Shown here piece by piece: positions 1 through 10,833 of a stretch of DNA of 64,000 bases. The notes beneath the pieces were generated by a model. The model saw only the letters and a program-made list of their open reading frames with translations. It was not told the origin of the DNA and did not search any database. The stretch covers positions 186,001 to 250,000 of the forward strand of contig MU394093.1 of assembly GCA_022578605.1 (NCBI GenBank), given 5' to 3'. A program made the translations under genes and the position numbers. The stretch comes from Camillea tinctor. Its lineage: Eukaryota > Ascomycota > Sordariomycetes > Xylariales > Xylariaceae. Position 1 is the stretch's first letter; the number at the start of each line of letters is the position of its first letter.

Positions 1-66
1 TAATTAACCTACTACTAATCCTGCTTGCTGTAAATACCAAAGAGATGAGCTTCTAGCAACCTTAGC

Positions 67-1886
67 CTACCCGCTGTTTCCCGCCTTTTCCGGCCACTCT
101 GGTTTATGCGCACCCCTCAGACAACTTCCCGACTCATATCCCAGCTTTGTGGTTTCATAAGTGGCTGCTGGTCCAACGAAGGTCATGTCCTCATTGGGCA
201 CTCCTAGCTCGGCCTTCATGGTCATGAAATATCTTGGTTGAAAGAGCCCAGGTGCCACGTTGGGCAGAGACGCGATTAACTGAATGAAGAAACATTAGTG
301 GTTGTTCGATGCCAGCACGAAACAAGACTGGGGCCAGGGGGGAGATGAAGGGAGGGGGGGAGGAGATGGGATATGGGAATCACACTGACCTTTCTCATCT
401 GGCGGTGTAAGTCATCGTAATAGCGCGACTTGAAGTCGGGCCACCGCTCACGCAGCGAGCGCTGCACCTCCGGCGACTGCACCCCGAGCCCGATGAGGAA
501 GCTATTGAGCTGGTTCAGCGACGTGGAGACGAGGTAGCTCCCTCCCTTAGTCGCCCGCTTGTCTAGCGCGTTCATGACCGCCACGCAGCCCACGATGCCC
601 GTCTGGAAGTCCGAGTTGGGCAGGAACGGCATCAGCGGCTCATCGTCCTCGAGCTCCCACATCCGCCCAAACAGCCACGCCACCCCCGTCACCGCATCAC
701 TGATCTGCTGCCACCCGCTCCGGTGCGCCCACTCCCCCTTCCACCCGTAGCAGTTCTCCCGCGCGTACACGATGCCCTTACCGCGCCGACGTGCTACTTC
801 GCGCACCCACGCCGGCCCGAACCCCAGACGCTCGAGGGCGCCGGGCCGGTACCCGTCAAGCACGACGTCCGCGTCGGCGATGAGCGCCTCGAGCGCGCGT
901 TTGCCCTCCAAGGTCTTTAGGTCCGCGTGCGTATCCCGCTTCCCGGTATTGCTCTCGAACAGGATGATGCCCAGGTCCGGCATCGACGTATTGGACACGC
1001 GCACCACAGTCGCGCCGAACAGAACTGCCAGCTTGGCGATGGTGGGGCCGGCGATCGCCCGCGTGAGGTCGACTAGCTTGATTCCCTCCAGCGGGCGGAA
1101 CGTCTCCATCGTCGTGTTCGTGGCCTTCGCCCCATCCTTCTCCTCCGGCCACGGCACCGGCTGTAGCCGACCGTCGCCGTCCAGGTCGAACTCCTCGATC
1201 GAGTAGAGCCCCTCGTCCGCGACGGCGCGGCCGTGTGCGCTAGCGCGGTACTCCTCCGGCGACAGACATATCCCGCCGGCCTGGCGCCAGTGCTCGTTAG
1301 CCTCGACATCAAGCCAGTGAGCGTCGAACTGGCGCACCCGATCGTCGAGCCGCCTTATGCACTCCATCTCGTCCGCCGCCGCGGCGTCGTCGTGGGTTGG
1401 CAGCCCCAGCATCTGCAGGCACGGGCTCGAGTCTAGCCCCCCGTGGAGGTGGAAGTACCGCCCGTCGCGCGTGGCGTACACGTTGGTCACGAGGCGCCGC
1501 CAGGCGCCCGCCTGCGCCGTCGTGTCGTACGCGTTGTACCGCGCCATCAGGCCCGGGTCGCTGACCCGCTTCCCACCCACGCTCAGCCAGAGGAAGGACG
1601 TGAGAAATAGGGTCGCGACGTCGCTGCTCACGGTGACGCGCTGCGTGAGGCCCCATCGCCGCTGCGTGATGTGGTTCCCTAGCGTGGCGAGCAGGGCCCA
1701 CAGCGCGGCGCTGGACTCGCTGCATTTCAGGGGCGCTGGGAGGAAGGGCGTCTGGATAGAGGAGGGGTCGAAGGAGGTCCGTTCGGCGGTGGTGGGAAGA
1801 TCGGAAGGGAGAGCGAGCCGCGGGTCCTTGAGGAGGATTGTGTGAAGAATGCGGGCTGCTTCGGATTGGATTGTGTAGGGCTCCAT
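67..1886 (-). CDS. CoA-transferase family III (CaiB/BaiF) protein
   Basis: Two exons, 1886-390 and 279-67, give 569 aa; the 110-nt intron (280-389) has GTCAGT and CAG borders and keeps phase 0. From about residue 265 the protein carries the CaiB/BaiF fold: the opening motif LEGIKLVDLTRAIAGP, a segment around VVLDGYRPGALERLGFG, and the region before GIVGCVAVMNAL. Enzymes of this family move CoA between carboxylic acids through an aspartyl-CoA intermediate; fungal members of this long form usually have an unknown acid substrate. The N-terminal 260 residues resemble a degenerate first copy of the domain, as in other fungal two-domain members. The start is the ATG at 1886, because the open frame upstream of it is low in protein character. 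The family call is firm, the substrate unknown. Confidence 0.85.
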
Positions 1887-2994
1887 GGTTGGTGCTGTTG
1901 ATGCGAAGGGTAAGAGTGAATGTGATTGGGCTGGTTGGTTGGTTGACAACGTTTCCTCAATTTTCTTTCGTTCTTCATACAGCGTTTTCCTTTCAGATGT
2001 CCTCCTATATCTCACGATGTGTATAAGTATACCTAATAATGAGGGCTCTTCTATAAATTAAAGGAGTTATTTTCTAGGAAGAATAGGTAGGTATCAGAAA
2101 TCTCGCCTGTCCCACCATACGCTAGACTCAACCTACATGACTTGTCTACCTTCAGACCTGACAGGTAGTTACTATTATCACACATACAGTGACACATATA
2201 CATACATATATATATATATATGCCATACGATGACGATAATGGACCGTGGGCGGGGAAGCTCAGCATGTAGATCCGTACGGCAGGGGAATTTAGCCAAGGG
2301 GGCTCTTTTCTGGTTCAGAGACTGAAATCATGCAATGCATTGCGGAACAGTGAGGCACGGAAGAGAGGTTGGATCTCGGCCTCATTATCATATACCCGGG
2401 CGGTTAATACGTCGTCAGCTGCAACCTAGCTTGGCTTGAATTGGCAAGGGTAATAGCAATAGCATGATATGTATAACTCACATATCCGAATCAGATGAGT
2501 ATGAGTTGGGAATAGAGATGACATGTGTTAAAATGTAGTGTATATCAGCTACCAAATAGAGTAGAATGAGTGAACCGTAAGGTTTGTAGAGATAATTTTG
2601 GGCTATCAAAGTATTTCCCTTGGATTTACAGCCATTTCTATCAAGTTATCAACGCGCGCGCTTCGCAGCTGAACGGGTACAGACAGACTAATACTTCGTC
2701 GTCAGTCGAGGCGACACCCCAGTGCCCAAGAAAGTAATATCATCTAAGTAATATAAAATAGGTCCTCCATTCATCAACTAGTAATGAATAAGCCAGTTTG
2801 TTCAACAGCAAAACTCATGATTTTGAGGGTATATTTAGCTACGCCAATAAAAAAATTCGAACACAATAACCCTCGCAAGAATGAGAGCACCTTCTAAAAA
2901 TGAGGGCATACACATTGGCGCATAGACCATAGGTCACATTGTCGTGACACTTAGAGATGATCCAAGAGGCGATTGAACCATCACTGCCCCTGTT
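1887..2994. other. Intergenic, promoter side of the CoA-transferase
   Basis: No supportable gene in about 1.1 kb. It holds a (TA)n microsatellite at about 2205-2221 and AT-rich sequence. It separates the CoA-transferase promoter from the 3' end of the decayed protease. Confidence 0.6.
2205..2221. repeat. (TA)n microsatellite
   Basis: About eight uninterrupted TA units, preceded by ACATACAT sequence. Confidence 0.9.
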
Positions 2995-4023
2995 TCAAGC
3001 CAAAGCACCGTTCAATGCCGTCCCGAATTTTTCTTGGTCCTCTCTCCTCAAGTGGTTGTCGAGCGATATAAAGCGCATTCGCGCTTGTGGCTCTGTCGAG
3101 AGCTTATATAGCAACTTCTCAAACCCGTCAAACATCCTAATCTTATCCCACGACTTCTTATCATCGTGAATATTGATATACCGTGGCGGCGATCTTCCTC
3201 GGTTCGAAGTTGGGACATCGAGACCAAGCGTGCCGAAGACATTTGTCTCCCGCTTAGGCAGAGAAGGGTTTAACTCTTCATGCCTTCCCGTCGTATTTGT
3301 TGCCCGAATCGAGAAAACCATTTGGTGACTGGCTGGGAACAGCTCATGCTTGCTGCCACCCAGGTTCGAAGCCACAGCAATAATCAGGAGGTTTTGACTT
3401 TTATGTAAAAGTGCCTTAAATATAGCGTTGCTGACAACCGTCTTTCTATCAACGCGTTGTTCCTTTTCCCAGCCTCAAGACAAAGATATGATGTCCACAT
3501 CCTGTAACGCTCGCATTAGTGACAAGATACATGACATGACCATCATTCGTCGCAGTAACACCTTAGCAAGATTACTGCTCGTTAATTCTGGATTTCTCTG
3601 CAAATCTCCATCTTCGCCTGCAATGCGTGCCACACAAACATCTGCAAAGGGCGCGATACGATGAATGATCGAAAGCATAGCTGTTCTATGTCCATCATCG
3701 CCGAAAACGTATTGGAGTCCATCGAGACGTAACGCAGAGATATACTCCTCTGACAAGCATAGAGTTCCACCTTTGCCCGAGCACGTACATGGTAGATAAC
3801 CTTTTGTGTAGAAAGTCGTATGCAGGGCTGTGTTGACTGACTCGGGGTATTCTTCCAGCTCTAGTCGTCTGTCTAGAAGACCCTTATTGGGTTCTTCGTC
3901 AGGCTCCACAACATCGTCCGACGAATTATCGTGGTGAGAGATGTGTTCTGTGATTCTTTCGATCGGTTGTTGACGCGACTGAGATTTAGGATCCGAAGCC
4001 CATTGTCGTGTAAAGTTTTTCAT
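2995..4023 (-). pseudogene. Decayed subtilisin-like (S8) serine protease, het-Q2-like
   Basis: One reading frame on the minus strand carries remnants of a fungal S8 domain. The catalytic-His block is DDGHRTAMLSIIHRIAP (normally GHGT, so a Gly has become Arg). It is followed by DVCVARIAG, DVDIIS, then IIAVASN and MVFSIRATNTTG, and a GTLGLDVP block. The frame is cut by a TGA at 3475-3477, right after DIISLS. The block with the catalytic Ser (SGTS...ATP) is missing between the GTLGLDVP block and the C-terminal region, and I find no clear catalytic-Asp motif. Family proteins are intracellular fungal subtilases, often tied to NLR or gasdermin cell-death systems. It lies divergent to the gasdermin-like relic, about 470 nt away. 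The family is fairly sure; loss of function is inferred from the stop and the missing Ser block. Confidence 0.65.
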
Positions 4024-4488
4024 GTTTTGAGACAAACTCTGTGCTATTGCATTTTGGCACTTTAAGCCAGGATATTAGCCTCTTCGAATATTTCTTGAGT
4101 ATCTTAAAATGATCCGAACAAGGCCTTGAGCAAGCACATCCCTCATATTAGAAAGAGCCTTTGGCTGCTGTTCAGAAGCTGTACGCCTGATCCAAGAGTC
4201 GAGACGATATAATTTGGATTTCTTGCGTCCTTCGTTTCTCCCCCAGAGTCCCAGACCCCCCCTTCCAACAAGCCCCTTCCTAAACGGAAAGCATGCCTGT
4301 ACATCAACCTGTCATGTGTAGATGCTTGATGCGCATGTATTATGGTCTTATGCTCAGCCTTAGCTGGTGAAATGAGTGGCAAGCTGCTGGTATATAACTT
4401 GCCGTTTCATTTCTTTCCGACCCCTCAAATTCCTTGACTTCCAATCCCTTATCGTATAACAGGCTCTAATTATGAGCATTTCCTCAGT
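4024..4488. promoter_or_regulatory. Shared divergent upstream region of the protease/gasdermin relic pair
   Basis: About 465 nt between the two diverging starts (ATG at 4023 minus, ATG at 4489 plus). It would have held both promoters. A 79-codon open frame on the minus strand (4143-4382) resembles nothing I know and is probably chance. Confidence 0.4.
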
Positions 4489-5526
4489 ATGCCGGCGTCA
4501 ACTAAGGATAGAAAGTTCTACTTCCGAGCACCAGATCTCGAATTTGGTCTCAATGGACCGATCAAGATCGGAAATGTTATTACAGATATGACTCCACCCC
4601 AAGATCTGTCACGGACCATATAAGAGCTAATTGTCAAACGACAATTGGCATATGTCTTTTGTCTCCACAAGATCCCATTACATTCCTCAACCATTTGCCA
4701 AAGATTATTTCTGGCTCCGGCTACGGTAAAGGGAAAACGGAGAGCCGGAACCATACCTCAGTCAATGCCAGCCTCTCTACGAAGCTATACGACGTCTTCG
4801 GAGGTCAAGCCGAAGCCAAAGCTAATCGTTCCATGAAGACGATTTATGAATTTGACAAGGTTTCGGCTCTGTATTTGGAGAAGAATCCAACAGCAACAGA
4901 TGCAAAGAAATTCTGTGAGCAGGATGACGAGTTCAAGCGTGCTCTGAAAAATGGTCTGGTATCTAGACTAAGATAATAGTACCACCTCTAAAACGTCAGC
5001 TAACCGCAGCCACATACAGGTGAATATTGTCACGGGATTGAAGATCGAAGAAGGGCTCAGGTACTCGAATCTGAAAGCGAGCGGACATGAAGCAGCGCTG
5101 AGTGGGAAAGGTCATGTTACGCAGGAGACTACCCTTGAGGGGAGACTGGAGCGCGAATCAGGAGAAGAGAATACAGGTAAGAAAGCCTAGGTATAGCTAT
5201 GGAATCTAAGACAATGACTAACTTCATTATTATATTGTAAATGCATGGACTGTACTCGGCAACTCTATTCTTGCCTATTGATTGTATATCGTCAAAAAAA
5301 AAGGGCTTGGTAGTAGAAAGGCGAAGCTTTGACAGTAAAGACATATGATCTCCGTGGTGCAGGATTCATGCATCTGGAAAATGAGGCAGATGATCTAGAG
5401 GTGGGGAGTGCCGAGGTGTCCCGGAAGGATGCTGGTTTCTTTGCCGTTGAGCAGGAATTCGAAAACGTACAATATGTGGATTTCGAAGATGAAGAAGGAG
5501 AGTGGTGTCTTGCTGTTCTAGAGTAG
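4489..5526 (+). pseudogene. Gasdermin-like (RCD-1/HET-Q1 type) gene, apparently disrupted
   Basis: Pieces follow the order of fungal gasdermin-like proteins. They are an N-terminal block with GPIKIGNVI (from ATG 4489), a YEFDKVSALYL block (about 4840), the strand VNIVTGLKIEEG just after a clean 61-nt intron (4959-5019), and a C-terminal acidic block ending EFENVQYVDFEDEEG with a stop at 5524-5526. The VTGLKI strand and a later LAY-type strand match the two-strand hairpin of gasdermin pore domains. Lesions: TAA at 4621-4623; the frame changes between 4621 and 4659 with no good intron to explain it; and the second intron (donor 5177) finds no AG before about 5300, so the LAY strand at about 5267 lies in a stop-broken frame. 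Intact relatives form membrane pores after cleavage by a paired protease. The family is likely; inactivation is inferred. Confidence 0.5.
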
Positions 5527-6393
5527 GGTCACTGGGTTACTGATTTGGGGCTGGTACCGTAGTGTCCAGCTGGAAGGTGTTGCGTTTATTTCGGCCACTA
5601 TGGCCTTCGTGCTTATAAACAGTCTAGTTTTTCGTTTTTCGCTGAAGTTATGGGAACCAACTTCTTTTATCATACCATACCATACCATACCATACTTAGT
5701 ACTTCGTACAACCCTCGTGAATTGCCTTGGACTTCTGAGGTTTACTGTGAACTCTGAAGTTGTGTGGTATAAGGATGTAGTATTAATGGTACGGGGGGTG
5801 GTTTGGTAGTTGTAAAGATGATGGTCTGCTAGCTACAGATTGCTCACTAAAATTCCTTATGTATACATTCCGCATATATGCCACTCAACACGGTGTATAT
5901 GTTTGAAAGGTTTAGGGGGAAAGATCCAGCTCCTAGAGCTGGCAATACGCCGGTAAGGCAGTTAGTTGGGCAACTGATACCATCCAACTCGGACGAATTC
6001 CCGTATCTCCCTGCACCAGCAGGTGGTTTGCAACTGCTAGAGCAACATAATAGTTGAAAGCGACCGCCGTTTCATACTACCGAACGGATAGAAGTTGCGA
6101 GCCCTTTTGTTTCATGGTGAGCAAATAGTATATAGACGTCCAAGTCTACCTAGGTGCCCCCTTGTTAGTGGTTAGTCCTTTCTTAACTGCGAATAAACTT
6201 CATAAACTTCTGGCTGTCAAGGATTTGAGAACCTTCGTACTGCCGTCTATTATACAGAATGTTGGTATAGGAGGAAGCAGGAACTAAACTGTGGGTTATC
6301 ACCATACAAAGAACTTACACGATGGCATATCCGGTCTTCTCATGCTGTGAGTTAGACTGTTATTGATGTATCTTTGTTCTGACCATCCAAAAA
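5527..6393. other. Intergenic with a CATAC tandem repeat
   Basis: About 870 nt with no supportable gene. It contains five head-to-tail CATAC units at 5671-5695 and one CTACCTAGGT palindrome near 6148. Confidence 0.6.
5671..5695. repeat. (CATAC)5 tandem repeat
   Basis: Five perfect pentamer units in a row. Confidence 0.95.
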
Positions 6394-9300
6394 ATGGCTT
6401 CAATATCTTCCGACTCCGACATGAAATCCTCAGATCATTTGGGATCCCTTCATACAGCAACGGCAAATGACCTATTGCCTGCGCCGCTCCGAATACCCCA
6501 ACGTAAAACGGACAGTATTTCCGATGATGTCGAGCAGTCAGGACACGAAATAGTCGATAACCTGGGAGAACCTTCAATCTCGACTTCGCATCATCAGCTA
6601 ACTAGCCAAGCTCCACAGCCTCCCCCTATACACACGACGGCTCCCCGACGTAGCGCTGGTTCGAAACTGGGTTCACTCGTTTCGAAGTTTGAAATTATGG
6701 ATGCCGTGAACAGTGCTGAAGCTCGATCTAATGTGAACCCAGGAGCATCGCCGAGATCTAAACGAGAAGTAGTGAATCAATCCTTACCTTCTCCTGTAGG
6801 GAACCTACCATTCTCCGAAGACACATCTGAGACATCCCCTCCCCATAGAGCAGCACCGATAACACCCAAGAGATCTATGATCCCAATAAGTATACGATCC
6901 AAAGAGGCTGCGTCTCATCAGCTAGGTGCGAGTAGCCCGACTTATAGTCCGGGTATAGGTGTTCTAGACCCCTTTGATTATAAAGACTCAGAAATCTCCA
7001 ATGCGAAGAGAACATCGAGTGATAGATCAAAACCTAATATGTCCCAAAGCATGGGCACCACGGCAAATAAAGAGCCAGGCTAGAATCCTCGGCTCATTGG
7101 AGATCGTCGGAGGATGTTTGATCTCAAAGAGAGTAAGTATTACTGCTTTCTTGCGTATAGAAAGGTTTGACACTGACACAATATATACAGCCCACAGTCA
7201 CTCTTCCTCCGGATCACCTGGTGTGACCCCGAGTCCTACGGATACCGAAGTTCACAGATGGCCTCTCCTGGAATCACAAGACCCGTCACCTAGGCGTCTG
7301 CCTACGTCCAAGGCCTCTCGCAAGAAGACATGGGGTAAGGGGAAACCCCCAAACTCGCCTTCCTTTGGGACGCTCGAGACTGTGAAGAGCTCTGACCTCA
7401 GCCATGAGAACCGAAACTATCAAGAACCGCAAGAGGATTCAGCGAACGAATATGAATCTACTCCTGTTCAAGTTACATCTGCGCGGGGACAGAGACCGAG
7501 CGTTGCAGACCTTCGAAAATCTTTTGAGAAGATGTCACAGCCTTCTAATTCGATCCCAACCACGCCCATCAGACCTAAGATGCACTCGAAACCTTCTATT
7601 AACTACAGCCCCAGGAGAAGCCAGGATATCGCTCGCCCATCTGAAGTTTCCAATCACTCTAAGGTCCTTATGAAAGAGACCTCAATACGAAAGTCACACG
7701 ATACTTCTCAAATGCAATCTAGCCCACTCTCACGAAAATACGTAGTAGATTCGAAAGGAAAGCAGCCTGGCTTTTCAGAGCCCGTTGCATTGACATCACT
7801 GCCTATAAATACCAATTCAAAGGTTCTGTTGCCCACGAGCAACCGATCCTACCAACGGCCGACGCTTCTTACGACGTCAAACACTACGAACACGTTTGAA
7901 GACTTCGACTCAGAGCCTATCGACCTAGAGCTAAATGAATTAAGAAGAGGGCGGGAGAGAGAACGCCCTGAAGATCCTACCAGCACTTACAGCCTAGGTC
8001 TAATAGATGAGAGCCCAATGACATACCGTCTTCGCCACCATGACCCCACGAGTAAACCAAAGCAGCCGCAGGTAGACGCCCAAGAGCCCCGAATTCCTGC
8101 GAGTAGACCGCTATTTCCCAGAAGCCACTTGATTCCCCGGCCCTCATCAAAGTCGGAGCCCGTCTCGCGTCGAAACACCAAGGTATCCGATCTCCGCAAG
8201 CTGTTCGACAGGCCCTCGATTCGCGGTCCTTCCCCTATCCCGTTTATCGAGTTCCGGCGGGGTCGCGCACGCAGAATGACCCACGCCGCCGAGTCCAGCG
8301 CCCCCGATCTAGGGCTCTTCTCTACTGAGTCGTTCACCACGGCGTCATCGCAGGCTACGAGACGCAACAAGCGGCCCGTGGTGGTAGCACCCGAGCTCAC
8401 GACCAAGATCTCGGTCAACAACTTTGAGTGCAGCTTTGACGACACTCCAAGGTCCGAGTCTGAATACAACGAGCCGCCGGCTTCGTCCACCAAGGTGGAG
8501 CCGTCGTCCCCTGTGAAGGAGCACATCGACCATTTCGAACGCCTCGACCGCGGCTCTCCGTCGAGCTGTATGGTGCCTCCAGGTCGCGCTAAGTCCTACG
8601 ACACAAGCAATCTGCGTTTCCCATTTAGAAGGAGCGGGAAAAACAAGGGATGGGGCCCTCTTCGCGAGCGAGGCACGGCGATGTGGCGTCGGATATCACG
8701 TTCGTTCAGTCACTCCAACGATGGGGGTGGCAGTAGCCAGCACTCCGGATCAAGCGTGAACCTCCCTGCGCAGCTCCCAAAGCAACGGCAGTATCCCTAT
8801 CATAAAAGCAATCATCATCATCACCATCACTACCGCCGAGGTTCGAGCCTCCTCCTTTTCAGTGGTTACCGCCACCGCCCCTCGGACAACACGGCGACGA
8901 CGAGCACTACGGCAGCGGCAGAGCGCGACACCAAGGTATACTCGTCGTACCGCGCCGGATCACCCAGCTCGAACCTCAACGGCAACGTCGACGACGCATT
9001 GTCCACCTCCACAATCCTCAAGAGTAGACCCTCGTATACGATTCATCAAACGCGCTCCTCATCCCCGCCCTCGCAGCGTCTGCCCATACGCAAGAGCTTC
9101 CCCGTACTCGCGCGGCGCGTGCGTCTCTCGAGCAGTCGCGGGACGGGGCTGGACATGGACATGGACATGGGGCTCGACGGTACGATGCATTCCAAGGTCC
9201 CAGGTCAAAGACACGAATACAGAAGAGGTGGTGGCGGTGGCGAAGAAGGGGGAGAAAATGACGGCGATGAGAGCGGCACCTTCTCGGGCCCCGACGCCTT

Positions 9301-9772
9301 GAACAAGGTCATGTTTGAGCAGTCAGCGGCAGAGCGGCGACGGCGCAAGCAAGAGAAGAAGCAGATGAAGCGGGCGGCGAAGCGGAAGGGCGTGGATGAG
9401 ATGCAGGGGAAAGGAAAAGGGAAAGAGAAAGAGAAAGAGAAAGATAAGGGGAAAGGGAAAGCAATAGAACGACCGGAAGAAGAGGAAGAAGAAGGGGACG
9501 GAGTCGAGGAAGGAGGGGGAAGTGACAAAGACAACGACGACGAAAAGAGCAGAAAAAAGAAGGAGAGGAGCTGGAGCAAGAAAACCGGGTCGGGCTTCGT
9601 CGTGCGCCAGGCCACGGACGTGAACCTCAAGCATCCCAAGCCTAACCGCCCCGGGCAGGTCCGCAAGGTCGTGAACATGTACCTCGAGAAGGCGGCCAAG
9701 GCGGCGAGTGGGCATAGCATTGGTAGCAGTGGTGGGGGCGGTAAAGGGGATGGGGCAGGGAGCACGGCTTGA
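6394..9772 (+). CDS. Large disordered protein of unknown function
   Basis: Two main exons, 6394-7132 and 7191-9772; the 58-nt intron has GTAAGT and ATACAG borders and joins phase 1 to phase 1. The joined frame reads MFDLKE across the intron, which supports the join. However, a TAG sits in frame at 7081-7083. A possible 84-nt in-frame intron (7019-7102, GTGATA...GAG) would remove it; otherwise the gene is interrupted. The protein (about 1,080-1,100 aa) is mostly low-complexity and Ser/Pro/Arg-rich. It has a short conserved-looking segment GSKLGSLVSKFEIMDAVN near residue 90, a His run near 8814, a Lys/Glu/Gly tract encoded by purine repeats (about 9410-9465), an acidic tract and a basic C-terminus. 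I do not recognise a catalytic domain. A nuclear or cytoskeletal scaffold role would be only a guess. Confidence 0.7.
9407..9466 (+). repeat. Purine-rich coding minisatellite (GGGAAA/GAGAAA)
   Basis: Imperfect six-base purine repeats inside the disordered-protein gene, translated as Lys-Gly/Lys-Glu units. They probably vary in length between strains. Confidence 0.8.
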
Positions 9773-10833
9773 AAATGTTAAGATTCGAGGGCGTTGGAGG
9801 ATAGAAGGATAGGAGCCAGGAGATGCTTAGATGGATGAGTGTGGGCTGTAAGTATTTTTTTTTTTCATTTTCGATGTTTCTTTAACTTACCTTGTCTAGG
9901 TTCTCACTCACCAAGGGTAGGTGTAGACATAACAAACAGCATCATTACTAGAAAACCGAGGGGTTCTGCTGCGAGGGAATAGGGAAACGAAAATAAAAGG
10001 GGGTAGGGAGGGGAAGTGAAGGGAAGCGAAGGGAGACGCTTTTTGAAACAACGCATTGGATATCATTAGTTAATTAGTTTTATTATTCATATGAATTATT
10101 CACCTGCTAGCCTGTGTAAGTTATGGAGAGAAGTCGATAAGAAGAAAAGGGGGGAGAGGGAAAGCGACGAAGGTCAGTAGTATGTTACCTAGTTAATCAC
10201 ACTCATGGGCCTCTTCTTACTTCACGTGGAAATAACGGGGACAAGGGTGTAATAAGATAATACGAAAACCCAGAATCAACTGTCTCTTCTCTTCTCTTCT
10301 CTTTCTCTTCTGCTCGTGCGCTTCATAAGCAGAAGAGTTGATTCGACAACATAGTCAAACCAGGTTAGTAGATCAACCTAGGTTAGAAAATCAACTTCAC
10401 TTCCTAAACTGGGGATATTTCAGGGATAATACCTTTGGAAGATATATGGTAGTCCTCACCCCTTTTCTTATATGTTGCCAAACCTCGATAGAAAATACAA
10501 AGCTATAATTAGTGGGTAAGACAAGGTCTTCTGGATGCGATCAGGATAAAAAATTTTTTCAGTTCACTGTATAATTCAATTACAAGTGCTCATGTACATC
10601 GCCTGGTATATCCTTATCTCTTTTACTAACATTCGCTTGCTCGCTTGTTTCAACTTACATGTTTTGCGATACTAAACCAGTCAGTGTTTCTGTAACCACT
10701 TCATCATGTATAGCAGTGGGACCATATTCTCAAAGCTTCTGCCCGGTCCAATTCAAAGCACCTTATGATAGTGCAAGGATTCCATAACACCTTATACCTA
10801 AAATAAAAAGAGAAAATGAACTTTCCTGCCCTC
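9773..10833. other. Intergenic between convergent genes
   Basis: About 1.06 kb that serves as 3' flank for both the disordered protein and VPS23. It has T and purine runs, a TCTCT tract near 10290 and an AACCTAGGTTAG palindrome near 10377. No gene seen. Confidence 0.6.

Noticed and set aside
3048..3242. Alternative minus-strand frame within the subtilase region
   Set aside because: Off-frame from the conserved blocks and with no family motif.
9205..9765. Minus-strand frame of 186 codons opposite the disordered-protein gene
   Set aside because: Pro/Leu/Ser-only composition mirrors the purine repeats on the plus strand; a shadow of the real gene.
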